Shown: positions 41,176 through 51,391, counted from the stretch's first letter. The stretch is DNA of 64,000 nucleotides from an uncultured Magnetospirillum sp. (GCF_903853455.1 NZ_CAINTR010000145.1:1-64000), one strand, 5' to 3'. Translations and numbers: made by a program. Notes: generated by a model not told the origin, from the letters alone.

Positions 41176-41631
41176 CTACCGCCTTACCCGCTTGGCCTGA
41201 TGCACCATGGTGTCCAGCGCCGACAGGAAGCGCGAGCGGTCCTGCTTGTTGAAGGGAGCCGGCCCGCCGGTCATGGTACCGGTCTCGCGCAGCGAATTCA
41301 TCAGCTCGCGGGTCGCCAGGGCGTCGCCGATGGAGGATTCGGTGAAGGGCTTGCCGTTGGGCCGGATCGCCAGGGCGCCCTTGAGCAGGCAGCGGCTGCC
41401 CAATGGAATGTCGTTGGTGACGCAGATGTCGCCGGCCTCGATCAACTCGACGATACGATCATCGGCGGCGTCGGCGCCTTCCGCCACCACCACCATGGTC
41501 AGCGACGGATCGTCGGGCAGCCGCAGCCAGGCATTGCCCACCACCGTCACCGGCAGGCCATAGCGGTTGGCCACCTTGAACACCTCGTCCTTGACCGGGC
41601 AGGCGTCGCCATCGATGTAGATACGGATCAC
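41176..41631 (-). CDS. YaiI/YqxD family protein (DUF188)
   Basis: 151 residues from GTG 41631, which overlaps the ppx stop (GTGA). The opening RIYIDGDACPVKDEVFKVANRYG and DDRIVELIEAGDICVTNDIPLG are the family's conserved acidic motifs of a PIN/NYN-like nuclease fold. The C-terminal GGPAPFNKQDRSRFLSALD is also conserved. The function is unproven. Confidence 0.9.
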   Translation of the reverse strand: MIRIYIDGDACPVKDEVFKVANRYGLPVTVVGNAWLRLPDDPSLTMVVVAEGADAADDRIVELIEAGDICVTNDIPLGSRCLLKGALAIRPNGKPFTESSIGDALATRELMNSLRETGTMTGGPAPFNKQDRSRFLSALDTMVHQAKRVRR

Positions 41632-43112
41632 GTCACCCGCCTCACCACCAGCGCCTCGCAATTCAACGCCTTGGCCAGGCGGTCGAAGCTACGGTCGATC
41701 TCGATGGCGAAGGCCGGATTGTTGGCCGGGACTTCCAGCACCAGATAGCCTTCCTCGGCCACCAGCCGGGTCTGGCGCAGCAGATTGGGGGCGCCGCCCG
41801 ACAGGGTATGGGCCAGACGCAGGGCGAGACCGATCACCCGGCAGCGGTGCAACCACTCCTCCTCCAGCAGACCGACGGTGCGCTCGATCACCGCCGAGTC
41901 CTCGTTGCCCTGATAGCGGCAATAGATGGCGAAGGCGATGGCGGCGCGGTGGCGGTGCCCCACTCCCATGAACGGCAGCCGCAGGATGCGCAGGAAGGCC
42001 TGCTCGGCGCGGTAGTCGGGATGCTCGTTCCAGAAGATGTCGGACACCAGGCAGGCGGCATGACGCAACTGGGTCTCGCGCGGCGTCTCGAGCGGGAACA
42101 ACGGCGCCATCCAACCGCGCAATTCGTCGCCATGTTCGGGGAAGCGGGAATTGGCCATCGCCATCTGACGGCAAACCGCCAACAGCGGGTCCTGGGACTT
42201 CATCTTGTCGGGCAGGCGCTTGAAGAACTGGCCCTCGCGCATGCCGTAGATGGAGAAGACCAGCCGCGACGGCTGCACGGCACGCAGCACTTTTTCCAGC
42301 ACCAGCGCCGCCAGGGGCAGGCCCGAGACCCGCTTCTTCGACACGCCGGGCACTTTCTCCAGCGACTTGCGACTCTGGCTGGCCACCAGATCGAGGATGC
42401 GCAACGCTTCGCGCGCCTCCAGCGAGAAATTGTCGAGCACGGTCAGCGGATGCTGGGTCTGGGCGATGCAGATACGGGCGATGGATCGCCACGCCCCGCC
42501 GACGGCATAAAGGTTGCGGCAGTTGCTGTCGCTCAGCCAGGGAATGTTCTTGAGGTGACCCTCGACGATGGCGCCGGCGCGAATGCGGTCCTCGCCCGAT
42601 GCTTCGGCCAACCGCAACAGCCCGAGCGGCATGGTGACGTAGCGACCGAAATTGCCGTCCTGCACCGTCACCAGTTCCAACGAGCCGCCGCCGAGATCGG
42701 CGACGATGCCGTGGGCGTCTGGGGTGCCGCACAGCACGCCCATGGCCGCCATCTTGGCTTCCTGGCCGCCGGACAACACCTTGACCTCGACACCGAAGCG
42801 GCGCTCCACCTCATGGACGAAGTCGTCGCCGTCGGCGGCGTCGCGCACCGCCGCCGTGGCCAGGATATCCAGCTTGGCCACCTCCATGGCGCGGCACAGG
42901 GCGACGAAACGCCCCACCGCCGCCAGGGCGCCCTCGACCCCCTCCGGATTGAGCCGGCCGCTCCCCCCCAGCCCGAGTCCCAGCCCACAGACCGCCTTCT
43001 CGTTGAACAACGGCACCGGAACCCGGTGGGCCATGTCGTAGACGCACAGGCGAATGGAGTTGGACCCGATATCGACGATGCCGATGGGCTCCTGGCGCAG
43101 CTTGATCTTCAT
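41628..43112 (-). CDS. ppx: Exopolyphosphatase (Ppx/GppA family)
   Basis: About 494 residues from ATG 43112, 10 bp after the ppk stop. The ASKHA ATPase-like domains show GIVDIGSNSIRLCVYD, TAAVRDAADGDDFV and VADLGGGSLELV. A C-terminal HD-like region carries HRHRAAIAFAIYCRYQG and RVIGLALRLAH. It hydrolyses polyphosphate or pppGpp. Coupling to ppk puts synthesis and breakdown of polyphosphate in one transcript. Confidence 0.94.
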   Translation of the reverse strand: MKIKLRQEPIGIVDIGSNSIRLCVYDMAHRVPVPLFNEKAVCGLGLGLGGSGRLNPEGVEGALAAVGRFVALCRAMEVAKLDILATAAVRDAADGDDFVHEVERRFGVEVKVLSGGQEAKMAAMGVLCGTPDAHGIVADLGGGSLELVTVQDGNFGRYVTMPLGLLRLAEASGEDRIRAGAIVEGHLKNIPWLSDSNCRNLYAVGGAWRSIARICIAQTQHPLTVLDNFSLEAREALRILDLVASQSRKSLEKVPGVSKKRVSGLPLAALVLEKVLRAVQPSRLVFSIYGMREGQFFKRLPDKMKSQDPLLAVCRQMAMANSRFPEHGDELRGWMAPLFPLETPRETQLRHAACLVSDIFWNEHPDYRAEQAFLRILRLPFMGVGHRHRAAIAFAIYCRYQGNEDSAVIERTVGLLEEEWLHRCRVIGLALRLAHTLSGGAPNLLRQTRLVAEEGYLVLEVPANNPAFAIEIDRSFDRLAKALNCEALVVRRVT

Positions 43113-43122
43113 TGTGACTCTA

Positions 43123-45267
43123 CTAGGCCGGCTGTTCGATCTGGAGTTTCGGCCTGCGGCCGCGTTCGCCGGCACTGCCCCGACCGGACAGCGACGGATT
43201 GGTCATGAAATAGGTGTGGGCGTTGAAGGCCCCCTCCGCCGCCTGGAGGCGCTCGTAAACCCCGTCGGAGCGCAGCAGCCAGGACTGGGCTTGATCCTTC
43301 AGGTTGGCGACCATGATCTGATCGAGGACCTGACGGTGCACGGTGGGATTCTCGATGGGCACGAACGATTCCACCCGCCAATCCATGTTGCGCGGCATCC
43401 AGTCGGCCGAGGAGATGTAGACCTTGGCGTGACGCGACGGCAGGCGATGGCCGTTGCCGAAGCAGAAGATGCGGGAATGTTCGAGGAAACGTCCGACGAT
43501 GCTCTTGACCCGGATATTGTCCGACAGGCCGGGCACGCCGGGCCGCAGGCAGCAAATACCGCGAATCACCAAGTCGATCTTCACCCCGGCCTGCCCAGCG
43601 CGATAGAGCGCGTCGATCAGTTGCGGGCAGACCAGCGAATTCATCTTCAGCCACATGGCGCCCGGCTTGCCGGCCTTGACGTTGTCGATCTCCGTCTCGA
43701 TCAGCGCCAGAACCTTCTTGCGCAGGAACATGGGGGCGATGGCCAGACTCTCCAGCTTGTCCGGGGTGGCATAGCCGGTCATGTAATTGAAGGTCTTGGC
43801 GGCGTCGCGGCACAGCGCCGGATCGCAGGTGAAGAAGGAGAGGTCTGTATAGATCTTGGCGGTGATCGGGTGGTAGTTGCCGGTACCGAAATGAACGTAG
43901 GAGGCCAGATTGCTCCCCTCGCGCCGCACCACCAGCGAGATCTTGGCGTGGGTCTTCAGTTCCAGGAAGCCGAACACCACCTGGGCGCCGGCCCGTTCCA
44001 GGTCGCGAGCCCAGCGGATATTGGCCTCTTCGTCGAAGCGGGCCTTGAGCTCGACCATGGCGGTCACCGACTTGCCGGCCTCGGCGGCTTCGACCAGCGC
44101 CTTGACGATGGGGCTGTCGGCACTGGTGCGGTACAGCGTCTGCTTGATGGCCACCACCGCCGGATCGCGCGCCGCCTGACGGATGAACTGAACCACCACG
44201 TCGAAGCTTTCAAACGGGTGGTGGACGACGATATCCTTCTTGCGGATGGCGGCGAAGCAATCCCCGCCGAAATCACGGACCCGCTCGGGAAAACGGGCGT
44301 TGTAGGGAGGAAACAGCAGATCGGGGCGCTCGTCGACGATCAGCCGCTTGGTGTCGACCAGACCGAGCAAGCCGTCGATCTCGAACACGTCGCTTTCGTC
44401 CACGTGCATCTCGGCGATGACCAGATTCTTCAGGTCGTCGGGAATGCCGTCGTTGAAGGTCAGGCGAATGACGTTGCCGCGCCGACGGCGCTTCAGCGCC
44501 GATTCGAACACGCGGACCAGATCCTCGGCCTCTTCGTCGATATCCATCTCGGAATCGCGGATGACCCGGAACAACCCCTGAGCTTCCATGCGGAAACCGG
44601 GGAAGATATGGCCGATGAACAGCATCACCAGCTCTTCCAACGGCAGGAAGCGGATGGCGTCTCCGGGCAGGCGGGTGAAGCGCTCCACCTGACTGGGCAG
44701 CGGCAACAGGGCGCGCAGCACCTCGCCGTCATCCAGGCGGAACAGGTGCAGCACCAGGGCGAAGCCGCCATTGGGCAGGAACGGGAACGGATGCGCCGGG
44801 TCGATGGCCAGCGGCGTCAGGACCGGGAAGACATGCTCCATGAAGCGGTTTTCCAGCCACTTCATGTCGGCCTTGCTCAGCTCGCTGCGATCGACCACGG
44901 CGATACCGGCGGTGCGCATCTCGCCCTTGAGTTCGCGCCAGCAGCGCTTCTGCGCCGACAACAGCTCCGCCGCTTCCAGATTGATGGCCGCCAGTTGCTG
45001 TGCCGGGGTCAGGCCGTCCTGGCTGGTGGTCATCACCCCGGCATCGACCTGGCCCTTCAGACCGGCGACGCGAACCATATAAAATTCATCCAGGTTGGCG
45101 GCGGAAATGGATAAGAATCGAAGACGCTCGAGCAGGGGATGGTGGTGGTTGTAGGCCTCGTCGATGACCCGTCCATTGAAAGCCAGCCAGGAGAGTTCAC
45201 GATTGATGAAGCGTTCCTTGGATTCGATATCGATGCCGGATAAATCAATTGCCTGCGAATTCGTCAC
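43123..45267 (-). CDS. ppk: Polyphosphate kinase 1
   Basis: About 714 residues from GTG 45267 with GGAGAG 5 bases upstream; ATG 45309 is an alternative without a ribosome site. It polymerises ATP gamma-phosphate into polyphosphate. The N-terminal domain has [16 protein letters not shown] and [15 protein letters not shown]. The PLD-like catalytic half has the autophosphorylated-His region ([16 protein letters not shown]) and [19 protein letters not shown]. It is divergent from the SixA phosphatase gene. Confidence 0.97.
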   Translation of the reverse strand: MTNSQAIDLSGIDIESKERFINRELSWLAFNGRVIDEAYNHHHPLLERLRFLSISAANLDEFYMVRVAGLKGQVDAGVMTTSQDGLTPAQQLAAINLEAAELLSAQKRCWRELKGEMRTAGIAVVDRSELSKADMKWLENRFMEHVFPVLTPLAIDPAHPFPFLPNGGFALVLHLFRLDDGEVLRALLPLPSQVERFTRLPGDAIRFLPLEELVMLFIGHIFPGFRMEAQGLFRVIRDSEMDIDEEAEDLVRVFESALKRRRRGNVIRLTFNDGIPDDLKNLVIAEMHVDESDVFEIDGLLGLVDTKRLIVDERPDLLFPPYNARFPERVRDFGGDCFAAIRKKDIVVHHPFESFDVVVQFIRQAARDPAVVAIKQTLYRTSADSPIVKALVEAAEAGKSVTAMVELKARFDEEANIRWARDLERAGAQVVFGFLELKTHAKISLVVRREGSNLASYVHFGTGNYHPITAKIYTDLSFFTCDPALCRDAAKTFNYMTGYATPDKLESLAIAPMFLRKKVLALIETEIDNVKAGKPGAMWLKMNSLVCPQLIDALYRAGQAGVKIDLVIRGICCLRPGVPGLSDNIRVKSIVGRFLEHSRIFCFGNGHRLPSRHAKVYISSADWMPRNMDWRVESFVPIENPTVHRQVLDQIMVANLKDQAQSWLLRSDGVYERLQAAEGAFNAHTYFMTNPSLSGRGSAGERGRRPKLQIEQPA

Positions 45268-45356
45268 GACGTCTCTCCAATCGGCCGGCCATGGCGTCCC
45301 CGGCGTCATTTATATATGCTCGTAGCATCCCTGTCATGGCCGAGCGGATTAATAAA

Positions 45357-45884
45357 ATGAGAAAACTCTTTTTGCTCCGCCACGCGAAGTCCAGCTGGGA
45401 CGACCCGATGGTGGAGGATCTGGACCGGCCGCTGAACAAGCGCGGCCGTCAGGCGGCCCGGCTGATGGCCGGCTACATCACCCGGTCATGTTTCCATCCG
45501 GCCCTGGTGCTGGTCTCGACCAGCGCACGGACCCGGGAAACCTGGAACATTATCGAGCCCCGGCTGGAAGGCACCTCCGCCGCCATCGAGGAGGGACTGT
45601 ACGAGGCCAGCAAGGCCGATCTGCTGCATCGGCTGCGCAAGATCGACGACCACATCGCCTCGGTGATGGTGATCGGGCACAATCCGGGCCTCGGGCGGCT
45701 GGCCGAGGCGCTGGTCGGCCATAATGGCGAGCCCGAAGCGCTGGAACGGTTGTTCGCCAAGTTCTCCACCGGCGCCCTGGCGGTGATCGACCTCGACATC
45801 GCCCACTGGGGCGAGCTTGAAGCCGGAACCGGCCGGCTGGTGGTCTATGCCCGCCCTAAGGATATGGACGAAGAAGAGCGCTAA
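45357..45884 (+). CDS. SixA-type histidine phosphatase
   Basis: 175 residues from ATG 45357 (MRKLFLLRHAKSSW); ATG 45336 is an alternative. Histidine-phosphatase superfamily: the RHAKSSWDD catalytic motif, STSARTRETW and VIGHNPGLGRLAEAL. SixA-type enzymes dephosphorylate phosphohistidine on signalling or PTS proteins. The C-terminal part (RLVVYARPKDMDEEER) is acidic. Divergent from ppk with an ~90-bp gap; repeat copy D follows its stop. Confidence 0.88.
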   Translation: MRKLFLLRHAKSSWDDPMVEDLDRPLNKRGRQAARLMAGYITRSCFHPALVLVSTSARTRETWNIIEPRLEGTSAAIEEGLYEASKADLLHRLRKIDDHIASVMVIGHNPGLGRLAEALVGHNGEPEALERLFAKFSTGALAVIDLDIAHWGELEAGTGRLVVYARPKDMDEEER

Positions 45885-45923
45885 ACCGACGCGCCGACCG
45901 GCGCGGAGTTGCGGGCAAGGCCC

Positions 45924-45984
45924 GGCGCGCCTCGTGGCGCGGGAGCCAAGGGGTGCGGAGGCACCCCGCCCGGCGCTTGAGGGG
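45924..45984 (-). repeat. Two-hairpin intergenic repeat, copy D
   Basis: On the minus strand it reads CCCCTCAAGCGCCGGGCG, hairpin 1 GGGGTGC-CTCC-GCACCCC, CTTGGCT, then hairpin 2 CGCGCC-ACGA-GGCGCG. This is the best-formed copy. It lies between the convergent SixA and SDR genes. Confidence 0.75.
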
Positions 45985-45995
45985 CATCCATCGAA

Positions 45996-46775
45996 TTAAA
46001 GCACCCCCGGAAAGGCCCCACCGTCCAGCAGCAGGTTCTGGCCGGTGACGAAGCCGGCCTGGGCCGAGCACAGCCATGCGCAGGCGTCGCCGAACTCCGC
46101 CGGATCGCCGAACCGCCCGGCGGGATTGGCGGCCATGCGCCGGGTCCGGGCGTCTTCCAGGCTGATGCCCTCGGCCTTGGCCTGACCGGCCAGCACCACG
46201 GTGATACGGTCGGTGTCGAACGGACCGGGCAGCAGGTTGTTGATGGTGACGTTGTGGCGCACCGTCTTGCGGGCCAGCCCGGCGACGAAGCCGGTCAGCC
46301 CGGCCCGGGCGCCGTTGGACAGGCCCAGCACGTCGATGGGCGCCTTGACCGCGCCCGAGGTGATGTTGACGATGCGGCCGAACTTGCGCTCCATCATGCG
46401 ATCCACCGTCGCCTTGATCAACTCGATGGGAGTCAGCATATTGGCGTCCAGCGCCTTGATCCAGGTATCGCGATCCCAGTCGTGGAAGTCGCCCGGCGGC
46501 GGCCCCCCGGCATTGGTCACCAGGATGTCGGGATCGGGCAGGCCGGCCAGCAGCAGCGCCCGCCCCTCCAAAGTGGTGACGTCGGCCGCCACGGTCACGA
46601 CGCTGCCGCCGGTGCGGTCGCGGATCTCGGCGGCAGCCAGTTCCAGCACATCGGGACGACGCGCCGCCATCAGCACATGAACCCCCTCGCGGGCCAACGA
46701 TTCGGCGCAGGCGCGGCCCAACCCGCGCGACGCGCCGCAGACGATGGCACGGCGGCCCTTCAGTCCCAGATCCAT
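45996..46775 (-). CDS. Short-chain dehydrogenase/reductase
   Basis: 259 residues from ATG 46775 (MDLGLKGRRAIVCGASRGLG). Rossmann motif CGASRGLGRA, VTNAGGPPPGDF in place of NNAG, ITSGAVKAP (catalytic Ser) and a C-terminal QNLLLDGGAFPGVL. The usual YxxxK is changed: the matching segment reads LGLSNGARAGLTGF, with no Tyr or Lys. This is seen in a divergent SDR group related to 3-oxoacyl-ACP reductases. Its ATG overlaps the hdaA stop (TGATG). Substrate unknown. Confidence 0.88.
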   Translation of the reverse strand: MDLGLKGRRAIVCGASRGLGRACAESLAREGVHVLMAARRPDVLELAAAEIRDRTGGSVVTVAADVTTLEGRALLLAGLPDPDILVTNAGGPPPGDFHDWDRDTWIKALDANMLTPIELIKATVDRMMERKFGRIVNITSGAVKAPIDVLGLSNGARAGLTGFVAGLARKTVRHNVTINNLLPGPFDTDRITVVLAGQAKAEGISLEDARTRRMAANPAGRFGDPAEFGDACAWLCSAQAGFVTGQNLLLDGGAFPGVL

Positions 46776-47449
46776 CAGTCGTCTCCCTGTTCCAACACGC
46801 TGCGCGCCAACGGCACCGTCACGGCGCGACGGCCGGCCAGCGCGGCATGGTCGAGACGCTCGACCAGTCCGGCGGCGGCGGCGAAGCTGCGCTCCATGCG
46901 TCCCAGCAGATAGGTTACCAGTTCCTCGCCGATCTTCACTTGGCGATCGGCGAACAGTTTGACCAGCACCGCCGCCAAGACCTCGTCGTCGGGAGCACCG
47001 ATGGCCAGGGCCGGCATGGCGTTCAGGCGCGAGCGCAGATCGGGCAGCCGCACCTTCCAGCGCGACGGCGCCTCGCGGCCGGTCAGCAGCAGAAAGCCGC
47101 AGCTCTCCTTGGTCAGGTTGATCAGATGGAACAGCGCCGCCTCGTCCAGGCTTCCCCGGTCGCAATCCTCCACCACCACGGCGCGGGCCTGCCCCAGCAG
47201 CCTGGGGGGATCGGCGACGGTCAACGCGGCGCCGGACAGGGTGACGGCACCACTGACGGCGACGAACAGATGGGCGAGATGAGTTTTGCCGCATTCGGCG
47301 GGGCCGTAAACGACCGAAGATGGGCCGGGCCAGTTAGGCCAGCGCTTCAACCAGGCATGGGCTTCGGCATTGCAGGGCGCCACCAGGAAGTCGCCGTCCG
47401 ACAGCGCCGGCCGGTGCCCGAGATCGAGCGGAATCTGGGCTTCGCTCAA
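46775..47449 (-). CDS. hdaA: DnaA-related replication regulator HdaA
   Basis: About 224 residues from TTG 47449, overlapping the permease stop (TTGA). It starts SEAQIPLDLGHRPALSDGDFLVAPCN, a clamp-binding QxxLxLxF-like opening followed by an AAA+ DnaA-like domain: VYGPAECGKTHLAHLF (Walker A), VVEDCDRGSLDEAALFHLINL, GREAPSRWKVRLPDLRSRL. HdaA with the beta clamp stimulates DnaA ATP hydrolysis after initiation. The C-terminal DnaA DNA-binding domain is missing, as expected. Confidence 0.9.
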   Translation of the reverse strand: MSEAQIPLDLGHRPALSDGDFLVAPCNAEAHAWLKRWPNWPGPSSVVYGPAECGKTHLAHLFVAVSGAVTLSGAALTVADPPRLLGQARAVVVEDCDRGSLDEAALFHLINLTKESCGFLLLTGREAPSRWKVRLPDLRSRLNAMPALAIGAPDDEVLAAVLVKLFADRQVKIGEELVTYLLGRMERSFAAAAGLVERLDHAALAGRRAVTVPLARSVLEQGDD

Positions 47450-48540
47450 GGCTCCCCGCCGCCGTGGTAGAGCGAACTCTTCATGTAGTTTTCCATGGCG
47501 AAGCGAGTCAGCACTCCGATCACCGACGCCGCCGGCACCGCCAGCAGGATGCCGACAAACCCGAACAAGGCGCCGCCGGCCAGCAGCGAGAAGATGATCC
47601 ACACCGGATGCAGCCCCACCCGGTCGCCGACCAGCTTAGGGGTGAGGAAATTGCCCTCCAGCATGTTGCCGAGCAGGAACACCGCCCCGACGCCACCCAG
47701 CAGGGGCCAGTCGGCCCCCTGCGCCACCGCCAGCCCCAGACTGGCGATCAGCCCGATCAGCATGCCCACATAGGGAACGAAAGCGCCCAAGCCGGTCCCC
47801 AAGCCGATCATCAGGCCGAGATCGAGCCCGGTCAGGGTCAAGCCGATGCCGTAAAAGGCGGCCAGGGTGATGCAGACCGTCGCCTGCCCGCGCACGAAGC
47901 CGGCCAGGGTGCGGTCGATCTCCTTCAACTCGAAGCGGATGGTCTCGGCGTGGTGGCGCGGCAGCCAGGCATCGACCGTGTCGACCACCTTGTGCCAGTC
48001 GCGCAGCAGGTAGAAGGTCACCACCGGGGTGATGAACAGCAGCGACAGGATGCTGAGCATGGCGATGCCGCCGGTCAGCACGCCCTTCACGAAATCGAGA
48101 ATCCAGCCGGCGGCGGTGCCGGCATAGGCTCCGACCGAACTTTGCAACTTCTCGATGTCCTTGGGCGAAAGCCGGGCGTGCAGTTCCCGCACCAAGGGCT
48201 GAGCCCGGTCGTTCAGGGCGGAAACATAGGCCGGCAGCCGCTGGACGAACGTCACCACCTGCTGCTCGAGAATCGGCATCAGCACGAACAGCAACAGGCC
48301 GAACAGCACGAAGAACACCAGGGTGATGAGGGTGGTCGCCATGGTCCGCGACAACCCCAGCCGCTCCAGCCGTTGGGCCAGCGGATCGAGGAAATAGGCG
48401 ATAGCCATGCCGGCGACGAAGGGCAGCAGAACGCCGCGCAGCAGATAGATCAGCACCAGGAAGGCCAGGGCGCCCAAGCCCCAGATTCGGATCCGCTGCG
48501 TCGGCGTCATGGCTGGCTGGACACGTCGATCCGGGATCAT
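47446..48540 (-). CDS. AI-2E family transporter / PerM-like permease
   Basis: About 364 residues from ATG 48540 with GGGGAAG 5 bases upstream; ATG 48510 is also possible. Seven or eight TM segments are seen, with LPFVAGMAIAYFLDPLAQRLERLGLSR near the start, PVVTFYLLRDWHKVVDTVDAWLPR in the middle and GNFLTPKLVGDRVGLHPVWIIFSLLAGG near the end, all typical. Most members are not quorum-signal exporters; some move ions. It is followed by hdaA in many alphaproteobacteria. Confidence 0.92.
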   Translation of the reverse strand: MIPDRRVQPAMTPTQRIRIWGLGALAFLVLIYLLRGVLLPFVAGMAIAYFLDPLAQRLERLGLSRTMATTLITLVFFVLFGLLLFVLMPILEQQVVTFVQRLPAYVSALNDRAQPLVRELHARLSPKDIEKLQSSVGAYAGTAAGWILDFVKGVLTGGIAMLSILSLLFITPVVTFYLLRDWHKVVDTVDAWLPRHHAETIRFELKEIDRTLAGFVRGQATVCITLAAFYGIGLTLTGLDLGLMIGLGTGLGAFVPYVGMLIGLIASLGLAVAQGADWPLLGGVGAVFLLGNMLEGNFLTPKLVGDRVGLHPVWIIFSLLAGGALFGFVGILLAVPAASVIGVLTRFAMENYMKSSLYHGGGEP

Positions 48541-48553
48541 GCCATCTTCCCCT

Positions 48554-49624
48554 TCATTTGCGCTCGATCGGCCGCATGGTCCAATAGCCATCGCTCCATT
48601 CCATGGCCAGCCCGGCGGCGGCCAGCGTCGCCTTGACCTGCTCGGGCTCGCCGACGGTGTGCAGCAGCAGGGCCGCCTCCTCGCGCGACAGCGACACGAT
48701 CTCCCACCGCCGCACCAACGGCACCCGCCCCAGTCGCTCGCGCACCGCCAGCCAGTCGTCGAGGCCGCGAAGCTGGACCATGGCGGCCATGGTCGCGGCC
48801 CGGTCGAACGACAGCAGGTTGCCCTGCTTGTAGGCGGCATCCAGGCCCTGCGCGATATCGGCGGCGGCGGCGCGTAGAACGGCGTCCAGCCCCGCATCGG
48901 TCAGGGGAAAGTTCTTCGTGTCGTATGGCTTCAGCACCCCGGCGACGCCCGCCAGCGTCACTTCCAGGGCGGTGCCGGCGGCATTGACCCCCGCCGTCGC
49001 CACCAGCACGTCGGCGGTGCGGAATCGCGCCCCCAATGCGCCCAGCGCCTCGGCGTCGAGGGCCAAGGCCTTGTCCACCGTCAAGGCGATGTCGGTGATG
49101 TCGCCGGTGGGCAGCACCAATGGCACCAACGCCCCGCTGCCCTGCGCCGACCAGGCCGTCCGCCACGGATTGGGGTCGTCCCACAGCAGAGGGCGACCGC
49201 CGCCCTGGGGCTTGAACAGCGGGACGATCACCACCGACCGGGGCCGGGGCTCGGCATATTTCAGGCCGGAATCGCGCAGCAGCTTTTTTACCGCCACCGA
49301 ATTGTAGCGCACCGTCAAGGTGGCGATGTAGCGCACCGCCGACGAGCGTTCCTGCTCGATGGCGACGTCGCGCACATATTGCAGCGCGTCGGCGTTGGGC
49401 AGCTTGGAGTGGTCGGCGGGCATGGTCAGCCGCTCGAGCAGGCGGTGGAACCCGACCCGCTCCGCCTCGCTCAGCGCCTGCTCCTTGGCGGCGGCGACAC
49501 CGGCCGCCGTCACATCCACGTCAATGCCGCGCACGGCGAAGGCATCCGCGGCCCAGCCGGTGCCGGGGACGGCCAGAAGGGTCAACAGGAACAGCGCGAC
49601 CCGAAGGCGGCGGAGAGAAGCCAT
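48554..49624 (-). CDS. DUF2066 domain protein, secreted
   Basis: About 356 residues from ATG 49624 (MASLRRLRVALFLLTLL); ATG 49636 is an alternative. A signal peptide is cleaved near GWAAD. The mature part has VRGIDVDVTAAGVAAAKEQALSEAERVGFHRLLERL and ATLTVRYNSVAVKKLLRDSGLKYAEPRPRSVVIVPLF, the DUF2066 pattern. Function unknown, likely periplasmic. It ends 13 bp before the AI-2E-family gene and is divergent from purM. Confidence 0.88.
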   Translation of the reverse strand: MASLRRLRVALFLLTLLAVPGTGWAADAFAVRGIDVDVTAAGVAAAKEQALSEAERVGFHRLLERLTMPADHSKLPNADALQYVRDVAIEQERSSAVRYIATLTVRYNSVAVKKLLRDSGLKYAEPRPRSVVIVPLFKPQGGGRPLLWDDPNPWRTAWSAQGSGALVPLVLPTGDITDIALTVDKALALDAEALGALGARFRTADVLVATAGVNAAGTALEVTLAGVAGVLKPYDTKNFPLTDAGLDAVLRAAAADIAQGLDAAYKQGNLLSFDRAATMAAMVQLRGLDDWLAVRERLGRVPLVRRWEIVSLSREEAALLLHTVGEPEQVKATLAAAGLAMEWSDGYWTMRPIERK

Positions 49625-49706
49625 TGCAAACCACATGGGATGAAGTATCTTCGGGCGACCGAATTTCCGTGCCGAACATACCACACCAAAGCCCACGAGG
49701 AAGCCC

Positions 49707-50783
49707 ATTCCCGCGCATGATGACAAGCAGGGCCTGACCTACCGCGATGCGGGCGTCGATATCGACGCCGGCGAAGCGCTGGTCGAGGCCATCAAGCCGC
49801 TCGCCAAATCCACCGCCCGCTCCGGCGGTGCCGCCGGTCTCGGCGGCTTTGGCGCGCTTTTCGATCCCAAGGCCGCCGGGTTCAAGGACCCGATCCTGGT
49901 CGCCACCACCGACGGCGTCGGCACCAAGCTGAAGGTCGCCATCGAGGCCGGCAAGCACGACACGGTCGGCATCGACCTCGTCGCCATGTGCGTCAACGAT
50001 CTGGTGGTCCAGGGCGCCGAGCCGCTGTTCTTCCTCGACTATTTCGCCACCGGCAAGCTTGACGTCGCCGCCGGCACCGCCATCGTGGCGGGGATCGCCG
50101 AGGGCTGCCGGCAGGCCGGTTGCGCCCTGGTGGGCGGCGAGACCGCCGAAATGCCCGGCATGTACGCCAAGGGCGACTACGATCTGGCCGGCTTCTCGGT
50201 GGGCGCCGTCGAGCGCGACCAGCTGCTGCCCAAGGAAGACGTGGCTGAGGGCGACGTCGTGCTGGGGCTGGCCTCGTCGGGGGTCCATTCCAACGGCTAT
50301 TCCCTGGTCCGTCGCATCGTCGAACGCGGCGGCCTGTCCTACGACTCGCCGGCTCCCTTCGCTCCTGGCCGCAAGCTGGGCGAGGCGCTGCTGGAGCCGA
50401 CCCGCATCTACGTCAAGAGCTGCCTCGCCGCCGTCCGCGCCGGTACCTTGAAGGCACTGGCCCATATCACCGGCGGCGGCCTGATCGAGAATGTGCCGCG
50501 CGTCCTGCCCGAAGGCGTGGTCGCCGAGATCGACGGCTCCGCCTGGACCCTGCCGCCGGTCTTCACATGGCTGGCCAGGGAAGGCGGCGTCGCCGCCCAT
50601 GAGATGGCCCGCACCTTCAACTGCGGCATCGGCATGGTGGTGGTGTGCGCCGCCGACAAGGCCGCCGAGGCCGAGCGCATCCTGCGGGAACACGGCGAGA
50701 CGGTGTACCGCATCGGCCGCATCCGCGCCCGCAAAGGCGACGAGCCCCAAAGCCAGGTGTCGAACCAGGACGGCTGGGCGTGA
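49707..50783 (+). CDS. purM: Phosphoribosylformylglycinamidine cyclo-ligase, start not canonical
   Basis: AIR synthetase, the fifth step of purine synthesis. Family sequence is complete from [23 protein letters not shown] through [44 protein letters not shown] and the C-terminal [13 protein letters not shown]. The frame opens after a stop at 49641 and contains no ATG, GTG or TTG before YRDAG. GAGGAAG at 49697-49703 precedes ATT 49707, which is used here. The nearby ATGATG at 49717-49722 is out of frame by one base and reaches a stop after six codons. Either an ATT start or a one-base indel. It overlaps purN (GTGA). Confidence 0.9.
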   Translation: MPAHDDKQGLTYRDAGVDIDAGEALVEAIKPLAKSTARSGGAAGLGGFGALFDPKAAGFKDPILVATTDGVGTKLKVAIEAGKHDTVGIDLVAMCVNDLVVQGAEPLFFLDYFATGKLDVAAGTAIVAGIAEGCRQAGCALVGGETAEMPGMYAKGDYDLAGFSVGAVERDQLLPKEDVAEGDVVLGLASSGVHSNGYSLVRRIVERGGLSYDSPAPFAPGRKLGEALLEPTRIYVKSCLAAVRAGTLKALAHITGGGLIENVPRVLPEGVVAEIDGSAWTLPPVFTWLAREGGVAAHEMARTFNCGIGMVVVCAADKAAEAERILREHGETVYRIGRIRARKGDEPQSQVSNQDGWA

Positions 50784-51391
50784 GGAAGAAGGTCGGCGTT
50801 CTGGTTTCCGGGCGGGGCAGCAATCTGCAGGCCCTGCTCGACGCCTGCGCCGATCCCGCCTTTCCCGCCGAGATCGTGTTGGTGATCTCCAACATTCCCG
50901 GCGTCTTCGCCCTGGAGCGTGCCGAGAAAGCCGGTGTCGCCACCCTGGTGATCCCCCATAAGGGGTTCCCGTCGCGCGACGCCTTCGACGCCGAGATGGA
51001 CAAGGCCTTGCGCGCCGCCGGCGTGGACATCGTCTGCCTCGCCGGCTTCATGCGGCTGCTGTCGGCAGGGTTCGTCGAGTCCTGGCGGGACCGCATGATC
51101 AACATCCACCCGGCGCTGCTGCCCTCGTTCAAGGGATTGCACACCCATCAGCGGGCCATCGAGGCTGGGGTCAAGCTGCATGGCTGCACCGTACATCTGG
51201 TGACGCCGGAACTGGATGACGGCCCCATCCTGGTCCAAGCCGCCGTGCCGGTGCTGGCCACCGACACCGAGGACAGCCTCGCCGCCCGCGTGTTGGAGCA
51301 GGAGCATCAGGCCTACCCCCTGGCGCTGCGGCTGCTGGCCGAGGGACGGGTGACGGTCGAGGGCAACCGCGCCCTCATCCGCGATGCCTAG
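50780..51391 (+). CDS. purN: Phosphoribosylglycinamide formyltransferase
   Basis: 203 residues from GTG 50780, overlapping the purM stop. It uses 10-formyl-tetrahydrofolate to formylate [21 protein letters not shown] binds the phosphate; [12 protein letters not shown] contains the catalytic Asn and His, and [13 protein letters not shown] the catalytic Asp. Its 3' end overlaps the next gene by 8 bp. Confidence 0.97.
   Translation: MRKKVGVLVSGRGSNLQALLDACADPAFPAEIVLVISNIPGVFALERAEKAGVATLVIPHKGFPSRDAFDAEMDKALRAAGVDIVCLAGFMRLLSAGFVESWRDRMINIHPALLPSFKGLHTHQRAIEAGVKLHGCTVHLVTPELDDGPILVQAAVPVLATDTEDSLAARVLEQEHQAYPLALRLLAEGRVTVEGNRALIRDA

Noticed and set aside
43054-45114. 686-residue plus-strand ORF opposite ppk
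   Set aside because: Antisense shadow of a strongly supported ppk.
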